Numbered from the stretch's first letter, positions 1 to 8,418 are shown. The stretch: 51,877 bases of DNA from Acidobacteriota bacterium (GCA_021818865.1 JAKASX010000014.1:1-51877), one strand, 5' to 3'. Translations and numbers: made by a program. The notes: generated by a model from the sequence alone, not told the origin.

Positions 1-6
1 TGGATT

Positions 7-420
7 TCATCGTCTCTTCTCTTTCCACAGCTCGCGGCCGAGCGCCTCGAATTCGCGCACGATCGCTTTCGGACTCAAACCGTCGGCGGCGGCTTTGGCC
101 AAAAGGCCTTCGAGCCGCCGCGAAAATTCCTCCTGCGCCCGCGAATTCGCGCGCTGGCCCTCCCGCGCCACCACCACCGCGCCGCGTCCGCGCCGCAGCT
201 CCAGCCAGCCCTCCTCGGCGAGCGTGCGATAGGCGAGCGCGACGGTGTTGTGATGCACGCCCAAATCCACCGCGAGCTGGCGCACCGTCGGCAGGCGGGT
301 TCCCGGAGCGAGCGCGCCCGAAACCAGCAGCGCGCGGAGTTGCGCGACGATCTGCGCGTAGGCGGGAGCGCCGGAGCCGAGATCGATGCGGACGATGGGC
401 GGGTCGGGCATACCAAGCAT
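7..420 (-). CDS. GntR-family regulator, YtrA-like subfamily
   Basis: This is a DNA-binding repressor of 137 residues. The N-terminal winged helix covers about residues 8-85 and reads as GntR type: PTVRQLAVDLGVHHNTVALAY is the recognition region and a wing with GRG follows. The C-terminal part is only about 50 residues. That short helical dimerisation tail is typical of the YtrA subfamily, whose members usually control ABC transporters. The gene is divergent from the orphan permease at 541, and an inverted repeat lies between them. The ATG at 420 is 3 bases from that repeat and has no Shine-Dalgarno sequence. The transcript may therefore have a very short leader, or translation may start at the second ATG (411). 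Family assignment is firm; the target is inferred from position. Confidence 0.88.
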   Translation of the reverse strand: MLGMPDPPIVRIDLGSGAPAYAQIVAQLRALLVSGALAPGTRLPTVRQLAVDLGVHHNTVALAYRTLAEEGWLELRRGRGAVVVAREGQRANSRAQEEFSRRLEGLLAKAAADGLSPKAIVREFEALGRELWKEKRR

Positions 421-422
421 GC

Positions 423-443
423 TTGTACAATGTATATGTACAA
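423..443. promoter_or_regulatory. inverted-repeat operator between gntR and permease
   Basis: TTGTACA (423-429) and TGTACAA (437-443) form a perfect 7-base inverted repeat around a 7-base AT-rich spacer. It sits in the divergent promoter region and overlaps possible -10 sequences on both strands: TACAAT at 439-444 on plus, and TACAAG opposite 422-427 on minus with TTGACT opposite 445-450 at 17-bp spacing. Symmetry, position and the adjacent GntR gene suggest an autoregulatory operator. Binding itself is inferred. Confidence 0.7.
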
Positions 444-540
444 TAGTCAACGGCGCGTTCCGCGAGCGCCACCCCGCTCCCCATTGCAATGCTCCGTCCC
501 CGGTGGCAGACTGCCGCCAAGCTCCCGGAAAGGCGGCGAA

Positions 541-3048
541 ATGGCAAAGCCCGGTGCTTTCCACTCCCTTTGGCAGGATGTGCGATTCGGCGCGCGGCTG
601 CTCGCGCGCAGCCCCGGGTTCGCCGTCCTTGCAATCCTCATTTTGGCGCTCGGCATCGGCACGGTTTCGGCGGCGTTTGTGCTGGCCGACGCGGCGTTCC
701 TGCGGCCGTGGCCGGGCCGCGACCCAGCCTCGCTGGTGCAGATTTTCCAGAGCTGGCATGGCAATCCGCGAGGCGCGATTTCCTGGGCGGAATACGAGGA
801 TATTGCGCGAGATACGCACGCGCTTTCCGGCGTCCTGGGCTACGAACGGCACGGCTGCGTAATTGGCCACTCGCCCGATGCACCGCTCGTGCTTGATGAT
901 TGGGTTTCCCGTAACTATTTTTCCGTGCTCGGTCTGCCGCTGGCCATGGGCCGCGGATTCTCGCCGCAGCCCGAGCACGAATTGACGGCTGTCGTCGGCT
1001 ACGACGTCTGGCGTGACGAATTCGGCGGAAAGTCCGATATCATCGGAAAAACCATTCTGGTTAGCGGGCGGAAGGTCACTGTGATCGGCGTCGCTCCGCG
1101 CGGCTTCCACGGGCTCAGTCCATTCGTCCAGACGCATCTCTGGCTTCCCGTGGACGAATGGATGAGCCCAAAGGAACTCGTCGATCGCGCGGGTGGTGGA
1201 GTCAGCGGGGTGGTGGGACGCTTGCGTTCCGGAGCGACGTTTGCCGCCGCGCGCGGCGAAGTGGCCTCGCTCGGCGACCATCTGGCGTCGGCCTTCCCAG
1301 CGACGAATCGCGATACGACGCTCACGCTTGAAACGCTCGCCGAATACCAGAAATCGCGTTTACCAGCTTCGTTGATTTTCCTCCTCGGTCCCGCGGCGAT
1401 CGTGTTGTTGATCGCTTGCGGCAACGTTGCTGGCTTGCTGCTCGCTCGCGCCGAAAGTCGGCGCAGGGAAATCGCCATTCGGCTGGCGCTAGGGGCGACG
1501 CGGATGCGGCTCGTGCGGCAATTGCTTACCGAAGGCTGTTTGCTCGCTCTGCCGGCGGCCGGTCTCGGTCTACTCCTCGTGCGCTGGCTGATGATGCTCG
1601 AACCGGCGCTCCTTCCACCTGTCGGAATCGCCCTGGGAGGACCGAGCTTGCGCCTCGACGCGCCGGCGCTGGCCTTTGCGCTGCTCACCACGATAGTCGC
1701 CGTGCTCATTTTCGGTCTCGCACCCGCGCTCAGCGCGCGCAAAGGCGACATTGCCTCGGCCGGTAAGGGCGGCGTCGCCGCGCCAACGCCACACGCCGGA
1801 AGGCCGATCGGCCGAAACGTCTTGGTCGTCGCCCAAATTGCGTTGGCAACGACAGTCCTCACGGCCGGCGGCCTTCTTCTGCGAAGCTTTCTCTATAGCA
1901 GCAGCATCAATCCCGGTTTCGACGTTCACGGCAAGCGCCTGATTTTCAACGTGTCCCTTGGAGGCGGCCCGCAAGCGAAAGCGCTGCAAAGCGAACTGGC
2001 GGCGTTGCGTGGGAAGCCAAACACATCTGGAGAAAGAGCGGCCCTGGTTGCGAAGGCGATGGAAAGCGATCGCGCCGCCTTGCGCGAGCGCGTGCTCGGC
2101 TTGCCCGGTGTGCGTGGCGCGGTCTGGTGCCAGCGATTTCCGCTCTCCGAAAGTGGCGGAGGGGTAGAGGTCCCTGTCGCGTTCACGGGCGAAGTTCTCC
2201 AGCGGGCAAAAACGGCAACGGAAATCCATTACGATTCCGTTGACCCCGGATACTTTCGCCTGGTCGGCACGCGCTTGCTGGCTGGGCGATCGTTCAACGA
2301 AACCGATACGGCGAATTCCGAGCCGGTCGCCATCGTCAGCCAAACCATGGCGCGCCGGTATTGGCCCTCGGGAGATGCACTGGGACGCGAATTGCTGGTG
2401 GACGGGAAGCGAATCACCATCGTCGGAATCGCCGAAGACGTGAAAATGAACGGCTTGCACGAATCCCCGCAACCCTATCTCTACTTTCCGCTCGCTCAGC
2501 ACAACTGGGGCGAGCCGACGCTCGTCGTGCAGACGGCCCAGCGCGGCGGCCCATCCATCGAAACTCTGCGCAACGCCATGCGCGCGGTTGATCCCGGCAT
2601 CTATTTCATCACCGCCATGCCGGTCCAGCAGTTGATGAGCGACGCGCTTTGGCAGGACTGGCTTCTCTCCGGCATTTCCGGCGTGATCGCCGGGATGGGA
2701 ATTTTGCTGGCCGCGGTTGGTCTCTTTGCCGTGATGGACTATTCCGTTCGCCGGCGAATTCCCGAATTCGGGGTGCGAATGGCGATGGGCGCCGAGCCCG
2801 GCGACGTTCTGAGAATGGTGCTGCGCATGGGACTGTGGCTTGCGCTTGTGGGCTGCGCGGTGGGTCTGGCAGCGGGTTTCGCTGTTTCGCAGTTGCTGCG
2901 CTCGGTGCTCTACGGAGTCACCCCTGGCGACCCGGTCACCTATATCTTCGTCGCGGCGCTGCTCGTCGTGGTGGCTCTTGTGGCAAGTTTTCTGCCCGCG
3001 CGTCGCGCCACGCGCGTGGACCCGGCCACAGCCTTGCGCTGGGAGTGA
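541..3048 (+). CDS. ADOP/MacB-type orphan ABC permease
   Basis: This is a membrane permease of 835 residues with two MacB-like periplasmic core plus FtsX repeats. A first helix near residue 30 follows the sequence RFGARLLARSPGF. Further helix clusters sit at about residues 280-420 and 700-835. The ending RRATRVDPATALRWE is the typical terminus of this family. The gene is preceded by GGAAAGGCGG and starts with ATG. No ATPase gene is present in the window. Unlike the three permeases at 35-43 kb it lacks the N-terminal block with RNRESQLDSELRF, and it is paired with GntR instead of PadR. The family is thought to act in export or envelope transport, but the substrate is unknown. Confidence 0.88.
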   Translation: MAKPGAFHSLWQDVRFGARLLARSPGFAVLAILILALGIGTVSAAFVLADAAFLRPWPGRDPASLVQIFQSWHGNPRGAISWAEYEDIARDTHALSGVLGYERHGCVIGHSPDAPLVLDDWVSRNYFSVLGLPLAMGRGFSPQPEHELTAVVGYDVWRDEFGGKSDIIGKTILVSGRKVTVIGVAPRGFHGLSPFVQTHLWLPVDEWMSPKELVDRAGGGVSGVVGRLRSGATFAAARGEVASLGDHLASAFPATNRDTTLTLETLAEYQKSRLPASLIFLLGPAAIVLLIACGNVAGLLLARAESRRREIAIRLALGATRMRLVRQLLTEGCLLALPAAGLGLLLVRWLMMLEPALLPPVGIALGGPSLRLDAPALAFALLTTIVAVLIFGLAPALSARKGDIASAGKGGVAAPTPHAGRPIGRNVLVVAQIALATTVLTAGGLLLRSFLYSSSINPGFDVHGKRLIFNVSLGGGPQAKALQSELAALRGKPNTSGERAALVAKAMESDRAALRERVLGLPGVRGAVWCQRFPLSESGGGVEVPVAFTGEVLQRAKTATEIHYDSVDPGYFRLVGTRLLAGRSFNETDTANSEPVAIVSQTMARRYWPSGDALGRELLVDGKRITIVGIAEDVKMNGLHESPQPYLYFPLAQHNWGEPTLVVQTAQRGGPSIETLRNAMRAVDPGIYFITAMPVQQLMSDALWQDWLLSGISGVIAGMGILLAAVGLFAVMDYSVRRRIPEFGVRMAMGAEPGDVLRMVLRMGLWLALVGCAVGLAAGFAVSQLLRSVLYGVTPGDPVTYIFVAALLVVVALVASFLPARRATRVDPATALRWE

Positions 3049-3123
3049 CGAACGGCCACGGTCACGGTGCACTGGCTCCCAACGCAAAAACTAAGGGTTT
3101 GGCGGATTGGCGAATTCATCGCG

Positions 3124-3140
3124 GCGGGTTTCACACCCGC
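3124..3140. terminator. hairpin between convergent genes
   Basis: GCGGGT (3124-3129) and ACCCGC (3135-3140) form a 6-bp stem with a 5-base loop. It lies between the permease stop at 3048 and the convergent gene ending at 3160. There is no U tract, so intrinsic termination is only a possibility. Confidence 0.35.
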
Positions 3141-3159
3141 TCATGCGCAGCCGCGCGGC

Positions 3160-4275
3160 TCACAACGCGCCGACCAGTTGCTCGATGGCCGAGCGCATAT
3201 CCCAGCGGCCGTCGAGAAACGGCTGCCAATAGAGGGTGAGAAGCGCATCGTAAGTTTGCCAGCCCCGCTCTGCCACGTACTGGCTGTGCGCGGCGACGAA
3301 AGCGGCCGGGTTGGGCGTCGAAGCTCCCTGCGCGGCCGCGCCGGGAAACGCCTGCCGAAAAACCTGCATGGTGGTATAGAAAACGAGCGCAGGCCACAGC
3401 CCGCGCGGCTCGGGTTTCGTGTCCCTGCGGCAGGCGCTGGCGATGGCTTCGCTCACCGGTTCGGCGATGGAGTGCGAAGACTCGCGGAACACCACCTCCA
3501 GCGCGAGGATTCCCTGGTTTTGCGGAGCGGCGCTTGAAATGTCGACGTGGAGCGGAAACAGCGTGGTATACGCGCCGTAAGGGCCGGCGTAGAGCGTCAC
3601 GTCGATCGGAATCGGATCGGCGGGCCAGGTGTTGTTGAAGAGATTGGCGAGCAGTTCGGCCGGTTTTCCGCCATATTCGCGAACCATCTGGCTCGCCTGC
3701 TCGATCCACGCCCGATTGGCCTTCCGCTGTTCTGGCCACCAATGCGCGCGATAGATCGGCGCGGCCTGCTCGAGCGCGGTCGTAAGCGCGGGATCGAGCC
3801 CGGCGTCGCACACGTTTCCACCTTTCCCGGTCAAATCTGCGCAATCGCTCATTTCGCTCAAGCGCCTATCCACGCGGGTGAGGGAACTGTCGTAGGCAAG
3901 ATCGAAATCGGCGAAATTCCGCTCGTAGTAGGCAACCGCATTCTGCCAGGCGGTGCGTTCGGCCGGCGCGAGCGCGGATAAATCGGCCGCTCGCCAGGCA
4001 ACCGGCGAAGGTCCGCCATTTGGGGCGACGGAGAGGCCGCGCGCGAGCCGCGCTTGCAAGTAGAGGAAATGCTCTAGGTTCACCCAGAAGCCGTTCCTGA
4101 ACTGAAAAACGGGCATCCAAAGCCGCGTCTGCTCGGAAGCCTCTCGCGCTTGCGCCGGCGTGACGGAAGAACCTCTTCCGGGGCTGGGCACTTGCGCTAC
4201 GAGCGAGCGCGCGGCTGCGAACGTCAGCAGCAGAATCACCGGCAGCCAGCGCGCGCTTGGGAAATTCTTCCGCAT
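3160..4275 (-). CDS. exported protein of unknown function
   Basis: This protein has 371 residues. A signal peptide is clear: MRKN followed by a hydrophobic core (WLPVILLLTFAAARSLVA) and likely cleavage before QVPSP. The mature part is rich in aromatic residues and has no family I can name. A short ESSH near residue 270, in a helix-like context followed by EPVSEAI, loosely resembles part of a metalloprotease helix but is not a full HExxH. The gene is convergent with the permease and lies 57 bases from the end of the next minus-strand gene. No clear Shine-Dalgarno sequence precedes ATG 4275. A secreted or periplasmic location is well supported; function is unknown. Confidence 0.75.
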   Translation of the reverse strand: MRKNFPSARWLPVILLLTFAAARSLVAQVPSPGRGSSVTPAQAREASEQTRLWMPVFQFRNGFWVNLEHFLYLQARLARGLSVAPNGGPSPVAWRAADLSALAPAERTAWQNAVAYYERNFADFDLAYDSSLTRVDRRLSEMSDCADLTGKGGNVCDAGLDPALTTALEQAAPIYRAHWWPEQRKANRAWIEQASQMVREYGGKPAELLANLFNNTWPADPIPIDVTLYAGPYGAYTTLFPLHVDISSAAPQNQGILALEVVFRESSHSIAEPVSEAIASACRRDTKPEPRGLWPALVFYTTMQVFRQAFPGAAAQGASTPNPAAFVAAHSQYVAERGWQTYDALLTLYWQPFLDGRWDMRSAIEQLVGAL

Positions 4276-4332
4276 GGCAAGACAGCGATTTTACCGCGCA
4301 CGGGGCTGGATGAGACCACGGCGCGCTATGGA

Positions 4333-5289
4333 TTACTGGGAACCGGAGGGCTCGGCCGGCGGCGAGATGACTGGATCCTCGGCGGTCGCCGGCGCGCCCT
4401 GCTTATCGGCGGCGTGGAGCTTGCCGTCGAGACCGAGGAAAAACGACCGGCGGCCGGTTTTGTCATAAACTTCGGGCACCGCGGCAAGTTCGAAACCCTG
4501 AATATCGCCATTCGTATCGGTCACCAGGTGAAGGCGGAAGCGATAGCCGTCGGTGACACCGGAAGCAAGCCGCGAGGAAACCAGTTGGGCGTGTTCGGGC
4601 GATACCTGATTCGGTGGAGCGGGGCCAAGCTGCGCGAGCGTTTCGGGCCATCGGCCGAAGCCTTCGTGGTACGTCTTGATGGCTTTCGCAAGCTGTTCCA
4701 GATCGGCGATGGTCGTCACCTCGTTCGCTTCCATTTCCGCGTGTTCCCATTGCCGCACGAGTGCCGGCACGTTGATCACGAGCAGATCGAGCGAAAAAAG
4801 GCGCCAGCCGTCGGGTTGGCGCACCAGGCCAAAGTTCGTGCTTTCTCCGCCGGAAACCTGAACGGGAACGAAAGCGACGTTCCGATCGAGTTGCACGGGC
4901 AACAGACGGAAGGTGATGCTTTCGGCCGGATTGTCGCAGCGAACGACGGTTTGACCGCTCGTATCGAGAAAAACTCGGGCGTGGCCCGTGATCGAGGTGA
5001 GCGCGAATCGCTTCAATAGCGCCTTCTGCCGCGCGGGCGTGAGCGCGAGAAACGCGCGCCGGCTGCCGGCCAGCAGAAAGGTCGAAAACTGCCGCGGATT
5101 TTCAGTGCACGCCGCCGAAAGAGCTCCAACCAGGGCGTCGCGCGGCGTGGCTCGCGAGAGGGTTTGCGCCTGGGAAGCGCGGGCTGACGTCGCGGTGGAA
5201 AGGATCAGCGCGAGAAAGGCAAAAAGGATTTTTCGGGGCGCGGAACCCACGAAGCGCTCTCGCGCTGGTTGTTGGGCCGTATCTTGCAT
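4333..5289 (-). CDS. exported protein with C-terminal pseudopilin-like domain
   Basis: This is a 318-residue protein. A signal peptide or anchor spans about residues 19-40 (RKILFAFLALILSTATSA). The middle part is unclassified. The C-terminal third (about residues 190-300) has the layout of the globular domain of acidobacterial type-II/IV pilin-like proteins: LEQLAKAIKTYHEGFGRWP, then a beta-rich section ending GRRSFFLGLDGKLHAAD. The start ATG (5289) overlaps the stop of the upstream receiver gene as TGATG, so the two are probably translationally coupled. A longer reading frame exists upstream but would overlap that gene by about 90 bases, so it was not chosen. Role unknown. Confidence 0.72.
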   Translation of the reverse strand: MQDTAQQPARERFVGSAPRKILFAFLALILSTATSARASQAQTLSRATPRDALVGALSAACTENPRQFSTFLLAGSRRAFLALTPARQKALLKRFALTSITGHARVFLDTSGQTVVRCDNPAESITFRLLPVQLDRNVAFVPVQVSGGESTNFGLVRQPDGWRLFSLDLLVINVPALVRQWEHAEMEANEVTTIADLEQLAKAIKTYHEGFGRWPETLAQLGPAPPNQVSPEHAQLVSSRLASGVTDGYRFRLHLVTDTNGDIQGFELAAVPEVYDKTGRRSFFLGLDGKLHAADKQGAPATAEDPVISPPAEPSGSQ

Positions 5290-5663
5290 CAGGAAATCTT
5301 CCGCTCCACTTTTCCTCGCGCGCGCGCCAGCACCATCGGCAATTCCTGCGTGAATTTTCCCTGCGGCATCACCTGCGTGCACCCCGCAGTCGCCGCTTCC
5401 GCCGCCAAATCGGTCTGCGTGTGCGAGAGATAGCCCAGAATGGTCGGCACCGTTTCCAATTCCTTCAACTTCCGCACCGTTTCGAGCGCGCCCGATTTCG
5501 CGTTCAAGTCAATGATAACCAGCGACGGCGCATTTTCGCGCGCCGCTGCCACCATGTCCTCTCCGGTCGGCACGATTTTCACTTCCACACCGATCTGTTT
5601 GGCCACGGCCTGGATCCTCGCCTGAAAAAACATGTTGTCCACCAACGCCAGAACGTAACTCAT
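5289..5663 (-). CDS. receiver-like (CheY-fold) protein, degenerate
   Basis: This is a 124-residue stand-alone receiver-like domain. The hydrophobic strand with the putative phosphorylation site VIIDLN puts the Asp at residue 52, and a Lys lies in PQGK near residue 103. The N-terminal acidic pair that normally binds magnesium is reduced to VDN at 8-10. Phosphorylation is therefore doubtful and this may be a pseudo-receiver. GAGGGGGTG lies just upstream of ATG 5663, which decides the start over an upstream ATG 18 bases away. It is the first gene of a two-gene unit with the exported protein at 4333. Confidence 0.75.
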   Translation of the reverse strand: MSYVLALVDNMFFQARIQAVAKQIGVEVKIVPTGEDMVAAARENAPSLVIIDLNAKSGALETVRKLKELETVPTILGYLSHTQTDLAAEAATAGCTQVMPQGKFTQELPMVLARARGKVERKIS

Positions 5664-5756
5664 CGTGACACCCCCTCTCACCCTGTCTTGTTGGTATCAT
5701 GGCTTCGGGCGGCACACAAGTGCGGCCCGAGGAACTTCCGGGCGGAGGGGGAAACC

Positions 5757-6296
5757 ATGGCCATGGATACCACGCTGCCGGCGCCGGTGCTCGCTTCGCT
5801 GCGGCAGACGCCTGAACTTCTCGAAAAGCTTCTCGATGCCGCCACCGAAGAAGCGATGATCTGGAAACCCTCCGCTGATCGCTGGTCCATCTCCGAAGTG
5901 CTCGGCCATCTGAACCACGTCGAACGTGAACTTTACCGCAAACGCATCCAGCAGTTTCTCGACGAAGAAGATCCGCTCCTCGAAGCCTACGATCAAAACG
6001 ACTGTTACGAGCGCGGCGAATACGCCCTGCCGCTGGGCGCGACCGCCCGCGCTCAGCTCAAGCGATTCGCCGGCGAGCGTTGGCATTCGCTCGCACTGCT
6101 CTACCAGATGCCTCCCGACGCCGAGCGGCTGCCGGCGCGCCACGCCCGCTTCGGCCCGCTCACCCTCGAAACGATGCTCAATGAATGGGCGTATCACGAC
6201 CTCGGCCATATCCGCCAAATCGCCGAGCTTTACCGCGCCTATGCGTTTTATCCGGAAATGGGGCCTTACCGGAGCTACTACACGCCGCGGCCGTGA
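5757..6296 (+). CDS. DinB-family (DinB_2) protein
   Basis: This 179-residue protein is a four-helix-bundle member of the DinB/YfiT-like superfamily, many of which are metal- or thiol-dependent enzymes. The putative metal ligands are visible as histidines in LGHLNHVE (H51, H54) and YHDLGHIRQ (H147, H151). WSISEVLGHL is a common signature of the family. GGAGGGGGAAACC precedes ATG 5757; an in-frame ATG at 5763 is a less likely start. The downstream gene is almost contiguous, so the two may be co-transcribed. The substrate is unknown. Confidence 0.85.
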   Translation: MAMDTTLPAPVLASLRQTPELLEKLLDAATEEAMIWKPSADRWSISEVLGHLNHVERELYRKRIQQFLDEEDPLLEAYDQNDCYERGEYALPLGATARAQLKRFAGERWHSLALLYQMPPDAERLPARHARFGPLTLETMLNEWAYHDLGHIRQIAELYRAYAFYPEMGPYRSYYTPRP

Positions 6297-6313
6297 CGCC
6301 GGGCGAGGCTTCC

Positions 6314-6796
6314 ATGCACGAATCCGCGCGACGCATCCTCGAATCTTTTGACCGCCTTGGGCATTCGCGGCTTACCGCAGCCGATTTTGCTGACGCTTGC
6401 GGTTTGCGCGGTGGGGCCAATGAGGCCAATGGCCATGCCTCGGCCGAAGCGGCGATTCGCGACCTTGTCGCTGCGGGCGCCCTACGAGAAATCGCCGGGG
6501 GCTACGAGCGCACCGAATTCGGGCGCTTGGAAGCTGCTGACCGTCTCACCCTGACCCTGCTCGGTCGCCGAGGTTGCCATCTCTGCCAAGAGGTTCTCGT
6601 TTGGCTCGAACCGCTCGTCGCACGGCTCGGCGTAACCCTCCGCAAGGTGGATGTGGATACGGACGGGGTGCTGCGCGAGCGCTACGGAAATGAGGTCCCG
6701 GTGCTTTTCCTGGGTGCAAGGGAACTGGCTCGGAACCATTTTGAGGCGCCGCTCGTGGAGAAATCGGTGAAAATGGCGCGGCAAGCAAGCCGCTAG
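6314..6796 (+). CDS. glutaredoxin-like (DUF836-type) protein with N-terminal helical domain
   Basis: This 160-residue protein has a glutaredoxin-like C-terminal half (residues 78-160) with the redox motif C88-H-L-C91 in RRGCHLCQ. The partner strand reads VDVDTDGVLRERYGNEVPVLFLG, which is typical of the small DUF836/glutaredoxin-like thioredoxin-fold family. The first 75 residues resemble a winged helix (AIRDLVAAGALREIAGGYERTEFGR). That fusion is unusual. ATG 6314 follows GGCGAGG. A GTG at 6293 that overlaps the upstream TGA would add seven residues and is a possible alternative. Its place just ahead of the cysteine operon hints at thiol metabolism, but this is positional inference. Confidence 0.75.
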   Translation: MHESARRILESFDRLGHSRLTAADFADACGLRGGANEANGHASAEAAIRDLVAAGALREIAGGYERTEFGRLEAADRLTLTLLGRRGCHLCQEVLVWLEPLVARLGVTLRKVDVDTDGVLRERYGNEVPVLFLGARELARNHFEAPLVEKSVKMARQASR

Positions 6797-6892
6797 GAAT
6801 AACCTACTGGAAACACGGGGTTTCTGCTAAACTCCTTTCATCGTTGCAGCCAGCTTATTTTTTTGAACCCTCAGGCGTTCGGCGAGCATCTA

Positions 6893-6920
6893 GACTACCG
6901 GACCTTTGTGGTCGTATATT
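6893..6920 (+). promoter_or_regulatory. candidate promoter/operator of the cysteine operon
   Basis: GACC (6901-6904) and GGTC (6910-6913) flank TTTGT, forming a short dyad. TATATT at 6915-6920 is a plausible -10 just downstream. A GGAC..GTCC-like dyad next to a -10 resembles sites of Rrf2-type regulators of cysteine or iron-sulfur genes, but this is a resemblance only. Transcription from this -10 would start near 6926, so translation should begin downstream of that point. Confidence 0.4.
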
Positions 6921-6950
6921 GGAGTCTTGAGAAGTATAGGTGTAAACACC

Positions 6951-7919
6951 TTGACCGCAGCGCACAGCGAAGTGTTCGCCTCCGGGCCCCTGCCGCTCGC
7001 CGAGCCGGCTGTTTCCGTGCTTGATCGGATTGGCCGAACGCCGCTTTTGCGGCTGGAGCGGGTGAGCCGCGAATTTCCCGGCGTGGAAATTTCTGCCAAA
7101 GCGGAATGGTTCAATCCCGGCGGGTCGGTGAAGGATCGCGCGGCGCTGGCGATGATTCAGGAAGGCGAGCGGAGCGGGGAACTGGTCCCGGGAAAAACGA
7201 TTCTCGACGCCACCAGCGGCAATACCGGCATTGCCTACGCGATGATCGGGGTGGTGAAGGGTTACGGTGTGAAGCTCTGCATTCCCGAAAGCGCTTCCGC
7301 AGAGCGCAAGCGCATCCTGGCAGCTTACGGCGCCGAACTCATTTGGACCCCGGCGGGCGACGGATCGGACGGGGCAATCCAGCGCGCCCGTGAAATTTAC
7401 GCGGCCGATCCCGGCCGCTATTTCTATCCCGATCAATACAACAATCCCGCCAATTGGCAGGCGCATTATCATTCGACCGGCGTGGAAATCTGGCATCAGA
7501 CGGGCGGCCGGCTGACCCATTTCGTCGCCGGTTTGGGGACCACAGGCACCTTCGTCGGCACGGCGCGCCGCCTAACGGAATATTCGCCGGCGATTCGCCT
7601 GGTGAGCGTGCAGCCAGCGACCCCCTTCCACGGTCTCGAAGGATTGAAGCATCTGCCCTCGGCGATCGTGCCGGGAATTTACGATCCGGCTCTGGCCGAT
7701 GAGAATCTGTGGATCGAGACCGAGACCGCTTACGAGCAGGTGCGCCGGCTGGCGCGCGAGGAAGGCTTGCTGGTAGGGTTGAGTTCCGGGGCCGCGCTGG
7801 CTGCGTGCCTGGAAATCGCCCGCAAACTTCCGCCGGGTGAGCGCGCTCGCATCGTCACCATATTTCCGGATTCGGGCGATCGCTATCTGGGCGACCGTCT
7901 GTGGGAAGAGAACATCTGA
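6951..7919 (+). CDS. cysM: cysteine synthase, CysM type
   Basis: This is a PLP-dependent beta-replacement enzyme of 322 residues, close to the usual length. The Schiff-base lysine is K61 in NPGGSVKDR, the phosphate or substrate loop SGNTG is at 89-93, and a glycine-rich GLGTTGTFVG loop and a late GLSSGAAL complete the fold. Its neighbours are a JAMM protease, a CysO-like carrier and a MoeZ-like activator. So it most likely uses O-phosphoserine and a protein thiocarboxylate, as the Mycobacterium CysM does. By eye, the Mycobacterium substrate Arg in its ALRN segment aligns with a Lys here (GLKH). The start is uncertain. TTG 6951 is preferred because it lies downstream of the predicted -10; TTG 6906 and GTG 6972 are alternatives. 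Confidence 0.9.
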   Translation: MTAAHSEVFASGPLPLAEPAVSVLDRIGRTPLLRLERVSREFPGVEISAKAEWFNPGGSVKDRAALAMIQEGERSGELVPGKTILDATSGNTGIAYAMIGVVKGYGVKLCIPESASAERKRILAAYGAELIWTPAGDGSDGAIQRAREIYAADPGRYFYPDQYNNPANWQAHYHSTGVEIWHQTGGRLTHFVAGLGTTGTFVGTARRLTEYSPAIRLVSVQPATPFHGLEGLKHLPSAIVPGIYDPALADENLWIETETAYEQVRRLAREEGLLVGLSSGAALAACLEIARKLPPGERARIVTIFPDSGDRYLGDRLWEENI

Positions 7920-8353
7920 TGCTGAAGCTGAGCGAGGAACTCGCCGAACGGATTCGCGCGCACGCGGCGCAAAGCTACCCTTACGAATGTTGCGGAGCGA
8001 TGCTCGGAACCGAAGCGGCGGGCGCGCGCCTGGTGAAGGAACTGGTGATGCTCGATAATCAGCGCGAGGATTCACCGCGCAACCGATTCCTGGTGCATCC
8101 CGCGGACGTGCTGCGCGTCGAACGAGCGGCGCAAGCGCAGGGGCTCGATCTCGTCGGTTGGTACCATTCGCATCCGGACGCGCCGCCGCGACCCAGCGAA
8201 TTCGATCGCGAGCACGCCTGGCCCTGGTACAGCTACGTGATTGTCGCTGTCGAGGCGGGAGTGCCGCGCCGCATGGCCAGCTGGCGGCTGCTCGATGACC
8301 GTTCGCGTTTCGACGATGAGGAGATCGGGTCCGATTTGATGACGGTGGGCTAG
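7919..8353 (+). CDS. mec: JAMM/MPN+ metalloprotease (Mec-like)
   Basis: This zinc peptidase of 144 residues carries a complete JAMM motif: H83-S-H85, then S93 and D96 (HSHP..PSEFD), plus the upstream catalytic glutamate E23 in YECCGAMLG. In Mycobacterium the homolog cleaves CysO-cysteine to release cysteine. In related systems JAMM proteases trim masked ThiS-like carriers. The ATG overlaps the cysM stop (TGATG) and GGGAAGAG lies 8 bases upstream, so coupling to cysM is clear. Because the neighbouring carrier ends in GG-RSC, this enzyme may do both jobs: first unmask the carrier, then release the cysteine adduct. The second role follows the known family; the first is inferred. Confidence 0.9.
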   Translation: MLKLSEELAERIRAHAAQSYPYECCGAMLGTEAAGARLVKELVMLDNQREDSPRNRFLVHPADVLRVERAAQAQGLDLVGWYHSHPDAPPRPSEFDREHAWPWYSYVIVAVEAGVPRRMASWRLLDDRSRFDDEEIGSDLMTVG

Positions 8354-8418
8354 CGCGGCGGGAACGATTTCGTTCTTCCATATTGAATTCATTTTCTTTT
8401 TTTTCGAGGAGACTTTGC

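Noticed and set aside
7-1281. 424-codon minus frame that would extend the GntR protein upstream
   Set aside because: The extension is antisense to the permease gene; the GntR fold starts right after the ATG at 420.
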